A DNA stretch of 64,000 nt from Oscillospiraceae bacterium (lineage in GTDB: Bacteria; Bacillota; Clostridia; Oscillospirales; Oscillospiraceae), in contig JAAWHG010000008.1 in the NCBI GenBank assembly GCA_022795735.1, forward strand, positions 1 to 64,000, in the 5' to 3' direction. The notes under the pieces are model-generated. The model searched no databases and was not told the DNA's origin. It saw only the letters and a program-made list of their open reading frames with translations. The position numbers and the translations under genes were made by a program. Within the stretch, counting starts at the first letter, position 1. The number at the start of each line of letters is the position of its first letter. This document shows positions 50,746 through 59,554 of this stretch, piece after piece.

Positions 50746-51545
50746 CAAATGGCGATCACCATCCCTTCCCTGGCAAAGACGCAGCTCGCGTCCCGTTCTC
50801 GGGCCAACTCCTCCTGGCGCAGGAGGAACGCCCCATCGTAGTTGTTGTTGAAATGGGTCATCAAAACCCGCCCCGCCCCCGCGAGCCGGGCTACCTCCAG
50901 CCCCTCTTCCCACGTCGAATGGCCCCATCCCGGCTTGGCCGTCCCTGGCGCGAAGTGGGCGTCCCACACCAGCAGCCCGCAGCCCTGCGCGAACGCTCCC
51001 AGATCGGTCCGGAGGCGGCCGTCCGGCTCGCAGTCCAGGGCGTAGACCAGCCGCTTGCCCGCCCCGTCCAGCCGGTAGTAGAGGCTCCCGTCTGGGTGCA
51101 GCCCCGCCAGGGCGGTCATACGCACGCCGCCCAGGTCGTAGTCCATGCCGGGCGTGACCTCGTAAAAACGCACCGTGGCCGGAAAGTCGGAAAAGGTCAC
51201 CGGCCAATAGGGCGGACGGATCAACGTCTCCAGCGTCCGCCGGACGCCAAGGGGGCCATAGATGCGAATCTCCCGCTCCGGGTCAAAAAAGGGGGAAAAG
51301 GACAGCAGGCCGAGGATATGGTCCATATGGAAATGGGTGATTAAAATATGAAGGCGGCGCGGATTGGGGTCGTTTTGAAGATCATGGCCCAGGGCGGACA
51401 GCCCGCTTCCCGCGTCCAGGACGATTCCCGTCCCGCCGCAGCGGAGAAAAAAGCAGGAAGTATTTCCCCCGAATGGGTCCCCCGCATCCGGCCGGGGGAA
51501 GGAACCCCGCACGCCTCGGACCTCCAGCCTCCAATCCTGCCCCAT
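50745..51545 (-). CDS. Metallo-beta-lactamase-fold hydrolase
   Basis: 266 residues. Metal motif LITHFHMDHILGL, downstream ligands in YALDCEPDGRL and VWDAHFAPGTAKPGWGHST and a last His in VLMTHFNNNYDG. The start VRGVRGSFPRPDAGDPFGGN is typical of the PhnP/RNase Z-like group that includes cyclic-nucleotide phosphodiesterases. Here it is translationally coupled to an HD-GYP protein and near a cyclase, which makes a cyclic-nucleotide substrate plausible but not shown. AAGGAGG precedes the ATG. Confidence 0.87.
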   Translation of the reverse strand: MGQDWRLEVRGVRGSFPRPDAGDPFGGNTSCFFLRCGGTGIVLDAGSGLSALGHDLQNDPNPRRLHILITHFHMDHILGLLSFSPFFDPEREIRIYGPLGVRRTLETLIRPPYWPVTFSDFPATVRFYEVTPGMDYDLGGVRMTALAGLHPDGSLYYRLDGAGKRLVYALDCEPDGRLRTDLGAFAQGCGLLVWDAHFAPGTAKPGWGHSTWEEGLEVARLAGAGRVLMTHFNNNYDGAFLLRQEELARERDASCVFAREGMVIAI

Positions 51546-51576
51546 ATCCTTGCCTCCTTATAGTTATACAAGATTT

Positions 51577-51605
51577 ATTATAGCACCAAACAAGCGATTT
51601 GGCAA
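51577..51605 (-). promoter_or_regulatory. Promoter of the MBL/HD-GYP genes
   Basis: TTGCCA (51605-51600), 17-base spacer, TATAAT (51582-51577) on the minus strand. Confidence 0.68.
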
Positions 51606-51660
51606 TATCAGGATTACATGTTTTTATGTGTCGGATTTGTGAAAAATCTTTCTTTCCCTG

Positions 51661-51689
51661 TTGCCATACAGGAAAAAATAAACTATAAT
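51661..51689 (+). promoter_or_regulatory. Promoter of the BMP lipoprotein gene
   Basis: TTGCCA (51661-51666), 17-base spacer, TATAAT (51684-51689). It has the same -35 and -10 boxes as the divergent promoter 55 bases away. Confidence 0.7.
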
Positions 51690-51756
51690 AAGGGCGTAGC
51701 GGACAGCCGGCCTCCGGCGTCCGGTATAAAAAACAAATGAAAGGTTGGAGATTCCC

Positions 51757-53007
51757 ATGAAGAAATTGCTTTGCTTGCTGCTCGCGCTGTCCGTCGTCCT
51801 GTCTCTGGCGGCCTGCGGCGGCAAGCCCGCTGAACCCGCTCCCACCACCGAGCCCGCAGCCCAGCCTGCTCCCGAGCCCGCTCCCGCCGAGCCCGACGCC
51901 GAACCGGCTCCCGACACGGAACCGGCTCCGCAGCCCGCCGAGCCTGACGCGTCCGCCGAACCCGCCCCAGCTCCCGAGGCCCCGGCCAATCCCGACGACA
52001 TTCCCGACAACATGACCTCTGACGACGGCAAGTACCAGGTCGCCTTCATCACTGACGTGGGCCAGCTGAAGGACAAGTCCTTTAACCAGGGCACCTTTGA
52101 CGGCGTGAAGACTTACGCCGCCGCCAATGGCAAGAGCTACAAGTACTACCAGCCCGCCAACGGCGACCAGGCCACCGACGACGACCGCTACGACGCCATG
52201 AAGGCCGCCGTGGACGGCGGCGCCGAGGTCGTGGTGTGCGCCGGCTTCATGCAGGGCGCCGCCCTGGAAAAGGCCGCCAAGGAGTTTACCGGCACCAAGT
52301 TCGTCTTCATCGACGGCTGGACGCTGGGCCTTGACAACGTTGTTGGTATTACCTTCAAGGAAGAGCAGTGCGGCTACTTCGCCGGTTACGCCGTGGTTCG
52401 CGACGGCTTCACCAAGCTCGGCTTCTCGGGCGGCGGCGGCGGCACCAACCCGGCCTGCTGCCGTTACGGCTACGGCTTCGTCCAGGGCGCCAACGCGGCT
52501 GCCGCCGAGATGGGCGTGAACGTCGAGATGAACTACTCCTGGCAGTTCGGCGACAGCTTCAGCGCCTCTCCTGACCTGCAAGCCCTGATCTCCGGCTGGT
52601 ACACCAACGGCACCGAGATCGTCTTCGCCTGCGGTGGTTCCATGTTCCAGTCCATCACCGCGGCCGCCTCCGCTAACGACGGCTTTGTGGTCGGCGTGGA
52701 CGTGGACCAGTCCAGCCAGTCCGACACGGTGGTCACCTCCGCCATGAAGGGCCTTGCCGACGCCACCGTCTGGGCCTGTGAGAAGGCTTTCGACGGCAGT
52801 TGGGACGAAATCGGCAACTCTGAGGTCGCCCTTGGCGCCGAGAACGGCGCGACCGGCCTTCCCACTGCTACCTGGGGTATGGAGACCTACACTGTGGCCG
52901 AGTACGAGGCCCAGTTCGCCGACGTGGTGTCTGGCGCTCTGGTCATCGACAACGACTACAACAACCTGGAGCAGGAGTACTCCAACCTCACGCTGAACAT
53001 TATCTAA
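51757..53007 (+). CDS. BMP family (PnrA-like) substrate-binding lipoprotein
   Basis: 416 residues from the ATG at 51757. Lipobox SLAACGG (Cys20), then a long Pro/Glu/Ala linker (about 22-85), then a BMP/Med domain (YQVAFITDVGQLKDKSFNQG, VVVCAGFMQGAALEKAAKEF, FVFIDGWTLGLDNVVGITFK, FVVGVDVDQSSQSDTVVTSA). Relatives bind purine nucleosides for ABC importers. No ATPase or permease gene lies next to it in the window. Its strong site, strict GC-ending codons and own terminator suggest high expression. Ligand by family inference only. Confidence 0.92.
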   Translation: MKKLLCLLLALSVVLSLAACGGKPAEPAPTTEPAAQPAPEPAPAEPDAEPAPDTEPAPQPAEPDASAEPAPAPEAPANPDDIPDNMTSDDGKYQVAFITDVGQLKDKSFNQGTFDGVKTYAAANGKSYKYYQPANGDQATDDDRYDAMKAAVDGGAEVVVCAGFMQGAALEKAAKEFTGTKFVFIDGWTLGLDNVVGITFKEEQCGYFAGYAVVRDGFTKLGFSGGGGGTNPACCRYGYGFVQGANAAAAEMGVNVEMNYSWQFGDSFSASPDLQALISGWYTNGTEIVFACGGSMFQSITAAASANDGFVVGVDVDQSSQSDTVVTSAMKGLADATVWACEKAFDGSWDEIGNSEVALGAENGATGLPTATWGMETYTVAEYEAQFADVVSGALVIDNDYNNLEQEYSNLTLNII

Positions 53008-53026
53008 TCGCTGGGCGATAAAAATA

Positions 53027-53066
53027 GAACGCTTTCAGGCTTGATGCCTGAAAGCGTTCTTCTTTT
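53027..53066 (+). terminator. BMP gene terminator
   Basis: 14-bp perfect stem GAACGCTTTCAGGC (53027-53040) with its complement at 53046-53059, 5-base loop, then TTCTTTT. Confidence 0.88.
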
Positions 53067-53107
53067 GGGGGAAGATTTTCAAAGCGGTCCGCGCCGGCCG
53101 CAGGCGC

Positions 53108-55117
53108 TTACTTGAACCGCCGGACGATTCTGTTAATCCCCAGGGCGATGGAGTTGTTCTTTTCGATCAACGCCATCAGCTCGGCCACCATGGACCGAGT
53201 AATGCGGTTTTTCTCGGTGATGGTATCCACATTTTGTTCGTTGCGGGTCACGATGCTGTCAAAAGACGCGGCCTCTTGCTTGATATTGTGGACAATTTCG
53301 GCAATCCGCTCCAGCTCGCTGCCGGCCTCGTCCATCGAGTCCTTCAGCCGTCCGGCCATGGTCTGCATGTTTGCGAAGCCGCCGCTGATGTCGGTACGGA
53401 TAAAGTTGATAATCTCCTCGAAGCAGGCCTCAATTTTGACAATGTTCTCGTTCATTGTGGTGCAGATGTCGTAAATCTCATTGGCGGCGTTGGTGGAGGT
53501 CTGCGAGAGGGTCTTGATCTCGCTCGCGACGATGGAGAAGCCTTTGCCCGCCTCGCCGGCCCGCGCCGCCTCAACCGAGGCGTTGACGGCGAGGATGCTG
53601 GTCTCGCTGGCAATGTCCTGGATGGTCCGGACCTTTTCGTTGATTTGGGTCAGCTCCTGGAGATAGGACATCGCCGTTTTGATATCCCGCTCGGTTTGGA
53701 TGGTCTTCTCATTCAACGCGTCCACACGGCTGCTGGTGTCCGCCATCATCTCGCCGGCCACCTGAATCCGGTGGGCGTTGGCCTCCTTGCTCTCGTCCGT
53801 AATCTGGTTGATTTCCGCGACGTTGCCGTTGACCTGCTGGATGGTCTGGGTGGTTATATGGATATTGTCGGAAAGGGCGGCGGTGGCATCCGAATTTTCG
53901 GTGGTGCAGCCGGTCAGGGCGGCCACCGTCTTCTGCATGACCGCGGAGCAGCCGTTCATCGAATCGGAACAGTCGCCAAGGGTGTTGATGATGTCGCGGA
54001 AGGTGTAGCTCAGCATACTGACCGAGGTGGAAATCTGCCCCACCTCGCTGCGCTTTCCGACATAGGGAAGTATGTCGGTGTTTTCTCCGAGGCACAGATC
54101 GCTCAGCTCGTTTACCGCTCGATTCACCCTGCCCAGCGGCCTGGTGATAAGCATCGAGGTGACGACGGTGGACAGCAGGGTCATCAGGAAGGTCAGCACA
54201 CCGAAAAAGATGGTGGTAGCCCGAATCCCACGGCTGTCGTCGAGAATCTCGTCCATGGAGGCCTTCATGGTCAGAGTCAGGTTGATGCTGGGAACATAGC
54301 GGTAGGCAATGATGTTCTCCTTATCGGCGGTGTAGTACACGCCGGAGGCAACTTCGTCCTCGCTCTCGGCCACCAGATTGAGGACAGCCAGCATATCCTC
54401 GTCCTCAATCGGCTGGACCAGCAGGGTGTTGTCGGTGTGATAGGTATACACACCGTCGGTGGCGTCCAAAATGGCGAACTCCATGTTTTCCAATCCGGAG
54501 ATCTCCAGCTTTTCAAAGAGCACGTTCATGGACGAGAGGAACGGGCCGCCGCCAACCAGACCAACCGGCTTGCCCTTCTCATCAAAAATCGCCATACGCA
54601 AATTGAGAATCAATTGGCCCGAAGCGGGGGACATAAACGCGCCGCCGTTGTAGAAACCGCTGGGCGAACTGGTCATGCTCTGAAGATAGGGCGCCAGGCC
54701 GTCTCCCTTGCGGGTGACCATGCCCACCGCCGAGGGGTTGGAGTGGGCCAGAACTTGGGTATTCCAATCGCTTATGTACACGCCCTCCCAGTCCGGCAGG
54801 CCGGTGTAGAAGCGCTCGGTGTAAACCTGCGCAGCCTCCTGATAGGCGGGGTCACCCGGATGGTTGAACAGATCGACCACGGCGTTTGCCTTGCCGAACT
54901 CGCGGAGGGTGACCCCCTGTTCCTCAACGTAAACCTCGATCACGCTGGATTGCCCTTCCAGGGCGGTGGTCATGATGCCGATGGCGTTATCTTGGAGGGC
55001 GGCCGACACGTTGTTGCCGACGCCAACGGTGAGTAGCGCCAGGAAAATGAGTGAAATAAAACCGACGCTGACGGTAATAATGGTCGCCATTTTCATGTTT
55101 TTCATTGTAATCACCAT
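53108..55117 (-). CDS. Methyl-accepting chemotaxis protein with dCache-like sensor
   Basis: 669 residues. Membrane helix near residues 10-32, an extracytoplasmic double-Cache-like domain (about 40-300: GLPDWEGVYISDWNTQVLAH, GVYTYHTDNTLLVQ), a second helix (FFGVLTFLMTLLSTVVTSML), HAMP, and a signalling domain with the hairpin tip SETSILAVNASVEAARAGEA then GKGFSIVASEIKTLSQTSTN. Such receptors control CheA. No other che genes are in the window. The start is uncertain: several Met codons lie close together and none has a strong ribosome-binding site. It lies downstream of the pyr operon, 103 bases after pyrI. Confidence 0.92.
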   Translation of the reverse strand: MVITMKNMKMATIITVSVGFISLIFLALLTVGVGNNVSAALQDNAIGIMTTALEGQSSVIEVYVEEQGVTLREFGKANAVVDLFNHPGDPAYQEAAQVYTERFYTGLPDWEGVYISDWNTQVLAHSNPSAVGMVTRKGDGLAPYLQSMTSSPSGFYNGGAFMSPASGQLILNLRMAIFDEKGKPVGLVGGGPFLSSMNVLFEKLEISGLENMEFAILDATDGVYTYHTDNTLLVQPIEDEDMLAVLNLVAESEDEVASGVYYTADKENIIAYRYVPSINLTLTMKASMDEILDDSRGIRATTIFFGVLTFLMTLLSTVVTSMLITRPLGRVNRAVNELSDLCLGENTDILPYVGKRSEVGQISTSVSMLSYTFRDIINTLGDCSDSMNGCSAVMQKTVAALTGCTTENSDATAALSDNIHITTQTIQQVNGNVAEINQITDESKEANAHRIQVAGEMMADTSSRVDALNEKTIQTERDIKTAMSYLQELTQINEKVRTIQDIASETSILAVNASVEAARAGEAGKGFSIVASEIKTLSQTSTNAANEIYDICTTMNENIVKIEACFEEIINFIRTDISGGFANMQTMAGRLKDSMDEAGSELERIAEIVHNIKQEAASFDSIVTRNEQNVDTITEKNRITRSMVAELMALIEKNNSIALGINRIVRRFK

Positions 55118-55147
55118 GCCGGGGCGGTACCCGGTATCATCTAAAAT

Positions 55148-55176
55148 GAAAAAGCAGCCGCAGAACTTGCTTTTCC
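55148..55176 (-). terminator. Possible pyr operon terminator
   Basis: Minus-strand stem GGAAAAGCA/TGCTTTTTC with an 11-base loop followed by ATTTT, between pyrI and the chemoreceptor gene. Weak stem. Confidence 0.35.
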
Positions 55177-55220
55177 AAGGGGAACCGGTGCAATGGCAGC
55201 CGAATCTTCATACGGTCCAG

Positions 55221-55646
55221 CTATCTCTTATGCTCGGTCTCGCAGTAGGCGCAGCGGTAAGCACGCTTGCCGTTGGCCTTGCGGCTGAGCAGGAAGATGC
55301 TGTCCAGCTGCGGCTCGGCAGAGGTAATGCAGCGTGGATTTTTGCACTTGATGATGTTGACGATCTTGTGCGGCAGCGCAAGCGGCTGCTTTTCCTCCAG
55401 CCTACCATCGCGAATGACGTTGATCGTGATGCCAGGGTCGATATACCCCAGCACGGTCAGGTCCAGGGCGATCAGGGAGTCGATCTTGATGATGTCCTTC
55501 CTTCCCATCTTGTTGCTCTTGACGTTCTTGATGATGGCGACGGAGCAGTCGAGATCGTTGAGATTGAGGTAGCGGTAGATGTCCATGCTGCGGCCCGCCT
55601 TGATGTGGTCGAGGACATAGCCGTTTTGAATGCTGTCGATATTCAT
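55221..55646 (-). CDS. pyrI: Aspartate carbamoyltransferase regulatory subunit
   Basis: 141 residues. N-terminal allosteric domain ([40 protein letters not shown]) and a C-terminal zinc domain with four cysteines ([15 protein letters not shown] and [11 protein letters not shown]). It assembles with PyrB and relays CTP/ATP control. Its ATG overlaps the pyrB stop codon by 4 bases. Presence of PyrI means feedback is allosteric rather than via a PyrR attenuator. Confidence 0.96.
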   Translation of the reverse strand: MNIDSIQNGYVLDHIKAGRSMDIYRYLNLNDLDCSVAIIKNVKSNKMGRKDIIKIDSLIALDLTVLGYIDPGITINVIRDGRLEEKQPLALPHKIVNIIKCKNPRCITSAEPQLDSIFLLSRKANGKRAYRCAYCETEHKR

Positions 55647-56560
55647 GGCTGTACCTCCAGCAGCTTCATGATGAGGGCCATTCGGATAAACTTGCCGTAG
55701 ACGGCCTGCCGGAAATAGGCGGCGCGGGGGTCCTTGTCCACGTCCACGGTAATCTCGTTGACGCGGGGCAGCGGGTGAAGGATGCGCATGTCCAGCTTTG
55801 CCGCCGCCAGCTTGGCGGGGTCGAGAATATAGGTGTCGCGAAGGCGGAGGTAGTCGGCCTCGTTAAAGAACCGCTCCCGCTGTACGCGGGTCATATAGAG
55901 GATGTCCAGATCGGGCATGGCGTCCTCCAGGCTTTCGGTCTCCGCATAGGGCAGGCCGTTCGGTTCGATGGTATTCTCTTTGAGATAGAGGGGGATTTTC
56001 AGCTCGGGGGGCGAGATGAACACAAACCGGATACCGGAATAGCGGGAAAGCGCGTTGACCAGGGAATGGACGGTCCGTCCGAATTTAAGGTCGCCGCAGC
56101 AGCCGATGGTAAAGCCGCTCAGGCTGCCCCGCTCCTTGTGGATGGTCAGCAGGTCGGTCAGGGTCTGGGTGGGATGGTTGTGGCCGCCGTCGCCGGCGTT
56201 AATGACCGGGACGGTGGAGACCTGCGTGGCGGCGAGCGGCGCGCCCTCCTTGGGATGACGCATGGCAATGATGTCGGCGTAGCCGCCCACGACGCGGACG
56301 GTGTCGCCCACCGTCTCCCCCTTGGCGGCGGAGCTGGACTGCGCCTCGGAAAAGCCCAGCGTACTGCCTCCCAAGTCCAGCATCGCGGCCTCAAAGGACA
56401 GCCGCGTCCGGGTGGACGGTTCGAAAAACAGGGTCGCCAGCTTTTTATGGCGGCAGACCTCGGCGTATTTCGCCGGGTCCTGGATGATGTCCTCAGCGGT
56501 GGCAATCAGCTCGTCCACCTCCTGAACGGACAGATCGGTGATGTCAATTAAATGCCGCAT
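55643..56560 (-). CDS. pyrB: Aspartate carbamoyltransferase catalytic subunit
   Basis: 305 residues, normal length. Carbamoyl-phosphate site [43 protein letters not shown] and the aspartate site near MTRVQRERF and HPLPRVNEI. Makes N-carbamoyl-aspartate. Five bases after pyrE. Confidence 0.97.
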   Translation of the reverse strand: MRHLIDITDLSVQEVDELIATAEDIIQDPAKYAEVCRHKKLATLFFEPSTRTRLSFEAAMLDLGGSTLGFSEAQSSSAAKGETVGDTVRVVGGYADIIAMRHPKEGAPLAATQVSTVPVINAGDGGHNHPTQTLTDLLTIHKERGSLSGFTIGCCGDLKFGRTVHSLVNALSRYSGIRFVFISPPELKIPLYLKENTIEPNGLPYAETESLEDAMPDLDILYMTRVQRERFFNEADYLRLRDTYILDPAKLAAAKLDMRILHPLPRVNEITVDVDKDPRAAYFRQAVYGKFIRMALIMKLLEVQP

Positions 56561-56565
56561 GAACG

Positions 56566-57210
56566 CTACCTCCCCCCGGCAATCCAGGATTCATCCGACG
56601 GGTTGTCGCGAAAGGCTATGAGCCTCGCAATATCCGCTTCTTTGATATATCCCTCCCGCGCGGCCACCTCGCAGACGGCGTCCAGATTGGAAAGGCTGTG
56701 ATTTTCCACCCCGGCGGCGGCCAGCCGGTCCAGGCCCTTCCGCATGCCGTAGGTGAAAATGCTGGCGACGCCAAGCACCTCGGCCCCCGCCTCCCGCAGA
56801 GCTTCCACCACCTCGATGCAGCTCCCAGCGGTGGAAATCAGGTCCTCGACTACCACCACCTTTTGGCCAGCCTCCAACTTTCCCTCAATGCGGTTCTGCC
56901 GTCCGTGGTCTTTATTTCCGGACCGGACGTAACCCATGGGCAGATTCATCAGATGCCCGCAGATGGCGGCGTGGGCGATTCCGGCGGTGGAGGTGCCCAT
57001 CAACGCCTCGCAGCCGGGGTAGTATTGCCGGATGATCCCACACAGCCCTTCCTCAATTTCCGTCCGGACCGCCGGCGCGGTGAGGGTCAGGCGGTTGTCG
57101 CAGTAAATCGGGCTTTTAATCCCGCTGGCCCAGGTGAACGGCTCGTCGGGCCGCAGGAACACCGCCCCGATGGACAGCAGATTGTGGGCGACGGTTTGCG
57201 CTACGTTCAT
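56566..57210 (-). CDS. pyrE: Orotate phosphoribosyltransferase
   Basis: 214 residues. PRPP-binding loop [17 protein letters not shown], with [17 protein letters not shown] upstream and the N-terminal [17 protein letters not shown]. Joins orotate to PRPP to form OMP. Nine bases after pyrF. Confidence 0.96.
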   Translation of the reverse strand: MNVAQTVAHNLLSIGAVFLRPDEPFTWASGIKSPIYCDNRLTLTAPAVRTEIEEGLCGIIRQYYPGCEALMGTSTAGIAHAAICGHLMNLPMGYVRSGNKDHGRQNRIEGKLEAGQKVVVVEDLISTAGSCIEVVEALREAGAEVLGVASIFTYGMRKGLDRLAAAGVENHSLSNLDAVCEVAAREGYIKEADIARLIAFRDNPSDESWIAGGR

Positions 57211-57219
57211 AGTCTCCTC

Positions 57220-57915
57220 CTATCCCAAAAACGCCTCGACAGCCTGTTCATAGGCCGCGATGGGGTCGGGCGCCTGGGTGATGGGCCGCCCCATTACAAT
57301 GTAATCGCTGCCCGCCCGGGCCATGGCCGGGGTCATCACCCGCTTCTGATCTCCCGCGTCGCCGCCGTCAAAACGGACGCCCGGCGTGACGGTCAGAAAT
57401 CCCGTCCCGCAGCGTTCCTTGACCTTGGCCGCCTCCAGTGGGGAGCAGACCACGCCGTCCAGCCCGCTCCATGCAGCGTTCTTCGCGTAAGCCAGCACGG
57501 TCTCCTCCATGGGGACGTCGATGAGCAGCTCGTCCTTGAGCGCCTCGGGGCCGGTGGAGGTCAGCTGGGTCACGGCGATGAGCAGGGGCCGGGAGCCGTC
57601 GGGCCGGGTCAGCCCTTCCAGGGCGGCCGACATCATGGCCGACGTTCCGGCCGCGTGGATGTTCACCATATCCACGTCCAGCTTGCTCAGCACCGCCATG
57701 GTGCGCTTAACGGTGTTGGGGATATCGTGGAGCTTGAGGTCGAGGAACAGCCTGTGTCCCCGTCCTTTGAGTGCTCTGACGATGTCCGGCCCCTCGGCAA
57801 AATACAGCTCCATGCCGATTTTGACAAAGGGCTTCCGGCCCTTGAACTGGTCGATAAACTCCACCGCCTCCACGCCGGTTGGAAAATCCAGTGCGATGAT
57901 GACGTCCTTGTTCAT
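57220..57915 (-). CDS. pyrF: Orotidine 5'-phosphate decarboxylase
   Basis: 231 residues from the ATG at 57915, which overlaps the pyrD stop by 4 bases; longer open frame upstream is pyrD shadow. Motifs [19 protein letters not shown], the catalytic [18 protein letters not shown] and [16 protein letters not shown]. Makes UMP from OMP. Confidence 0.96.
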   Translation of the reverse strand: MNKDVIIALDFPTGVEAVEFIDQFKGRKPFVKIGMELYFAEGPDIVRALKGRGHRLFLDLKLHDIPNTVKRTMAVLSKLDVDMVNIHAAGTSAMMSAALEGLTRPDGSRPLLIAVTQLTSTGPEALKDELLIDVPMEETVLAYAKNAAWSGLDGVVCSPLEAAKVKERCGTGFLTVTPGVRFDGGDAGDQKRVMTPAMARAGSDYIVMGRPITQAPDPIAAYEQAVEAFLG

Positions 57916-58826
57916 GAATGCGCGCCTCCTGTCAGTTTTGCAATATGATCCACGCCCAGCCGCTCGCATACGGCGGGCAATTGCTCCACAATTTCCTTGC
58001 AGGCGTAAGGGTTCCGCAGATTCGCCGCCCCCACCTCGACAGCCGCCGCCCCCGCCAGCATCATCTCGCAGAGGTCCTCCGCCGTGGAGACGCCGCCGCA
58101 GCCAATAATGGGAAGATTGACCGCCTCGTACACATCCCAAACCATCCGCAGCGCCACTGGCAGCACCGCCGGTCCAGACAATCCGCCGGTCCGGTTGGCG
58201 AGCACCGGCCGTTTGGTCCGAAGGTCGATGCGCATCCCCAGCAACGTGTTGATGAGGCAGAGCCCGTTGGCGCCCTCCGCTTCGCAGGCACGGGCAATTT
58301 CGGCAATGTCGGTGACGTTGGGGGTCAGCTTGACATAGAGCGGCTTATTGGTGACGGCCCGCGCCGCCCGTGTCGCCTCCGCCGCGCCCGCCGCCGAGGT
58401 GCCGAAGTTTTTCCCGCCGCCGTGAAGGTTGGGGCAGCTGATGTTGAGCTCAATGATGCCAATTTGGTCGCAGGCGGACAGTTTCTCACAGTTGGCCGCG
58501 AACTCCGCCGTGGAAAAGCCGCCGACGTTGGCAATCAGGGGCTTGTGAAACCGTTGCCGCAGCGCGGGCAGCTCCTCCGCAATCACCGCGTCCACGCCGG
58601 GATTTTGCAGGCCCACGGCGTTGAGCATTCCCGACGGCGTCTCGGCAACGCGGGGGGTGGGATTGCCGAAGCGCGGCCCGGCGGTCGTTCCCTTGAAGGA
58701 AATGCTGCCCAGGATATCCAGATCGTAGAGCGCGGCGAACTCCTTCCCGTAGCCGAAGGTCCCGCTGGCGGGAATGACCGGGTTGTCCAGCCGGAGGCCG
58801 GAGAGGGTAACCGATAAATCTACCAT
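57912..58826 (-). CDS. pyrD: Dihydroorotate dehydrogenase (NAD+), catalytic subunit
   Basis: 304 residues from the ATG at 58826 (GGAGG upstream). Class 1[20 protein letters not shown], the active-site cysteine in [35 protein letters not shown] and the FMN end [14 protein letters not shown]. It needs PyrK for electron transfer to NAD+. The ATG overlaps pyrK by 7 bases. Confidence 0.96.
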   Translation of the reverse strand: MVDLSVTLSGLRLDNPVIPASGTFGYGKEFAALYDLDILGSISFKGTTAGPRFGNPTPRVAETPSGMLNAVGLQNPGVDAVIAEELPALRQRFHKPLIANVGGFSTAEFAANCEKLSACDQIGIIELNISCPNLHGGGKNFGTSAAGAAEATRAARAVTNKPLYVKLTPNVTDIAEIARACEAEGANGLCLINTLLGMRIDLRTKRPVLANRTGGLSGPAVLPVALRMVWDVYEAVNLPIIGCGGVSTAEDLCEMMLAGAAAVEVGAANLRNPYACKEIVEQLPAVCERLGVDHIAKLTGGAHS

Positions 58827-59554
58827 ACGATCTCCTCCCTTCGAAACACCGGCCCGTCGGCACAGACCCGGCGGGGGCCGCCGCTGGTGTGGACCGTGCA
58901 GCCCACGCAGGCTCCGAAACCGCATCCCATGCGTTCCTCAAAGCTGTACTGCCCGCCGGTCAACATGGGCACGGCATACACGCCCTTCAGCATCGGGGTA
59001 GGGCCGCAGCAGAAGCAGTAATCGCAGCCGGTCTTCCCAATAAGGGCGGTCACCAACCCCTTCTCGCCGGCGCTGCCGTCCGCCGTAGCGAGCAGCGTTT
59101 CGCAGCCAAGGGCCTGAAACTCCTCTACATAAAACTGATCGTCCGCCGTGTTAAACCCCAGCGCCACAACGGGCGCGATTCCCTTTGCCAGCAGTGCTTT
59201 TGCCAGCCCATACAGCGGAGGGACTCCCACGCCGCCGCCAATCAAAATAGGCCGCCGGGGCGACGCCTCCACATCGTAGCCGTTTCCCAAGCCGGTCAGC
59301 ATGTCGAACTTTGTCCCCGGCGCGTACTCGCAAAGCTCCTTGGTGCCCGCGCCGAGAACGCGGCAAATCAGGGTCAGCGTCCCCTCCCCCCAGTCGCAGA
59401 CCGAAATCGGGCGGCGCAGAAACCGTTCGGGCAGCTGGATATTGACGAACTGCCCGGGACGGGAGATGGCGGAGGCGTCGCCCGCAAAACGGAGCTCGAA
59501 GACGTCAGCGGTCAGCCGCCGCCGGCTGGTCAAGGTCATGACCGTCTGCTTCAT
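58820..59554 (-). CDS. pyrK: Dihydroorotate dehydrogenase electron-transfer subunit
   Basis: 244 residues. FAD-binding segment FLRRPISVCDWGEG, NAD-binding ILIGGGVGVPPLYGLAKAL and a C-terminal 2Fe-2S site with four cysteines in ERMGCGFGACVGCTVH and RRVCADGP. Passes electrons from PyrD to NAD+. It overlaps pyrC by 50 bases; GGGAGAG before the ATG at 59554 supports this start. Confidence 0.95.
   Translation of the reverse strand: MKQTVMTLTSRRRLTADVFELRFAGDASAISRPGQFVNIQLPERFLRRPISVCDWGEGTLTLICRVLGAGTKELCEYAPGTKFDMLTGLGNGYDVEASPRRPILIGGGVGVPPLYGLAKALLAKGIAPVVALGFNTADDQFYVEEFQALGCETLLATADGSAGEKGLVTALIGKTGCDYCFCCGPTPMLKGVYAVPMLTGGQYSFEERMGCGFGACVGCTVHTSGGPRRVCADGPVFRREEIVW

Noticed and set aside
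51690-51756. A purine-type riboswitch ahead of the BMP lipoprotein gene
   Set aside because: The leader is only about 65 nt and shows just one short GCCGG/CCGGC hairpin, too little for a known purine aptamer.
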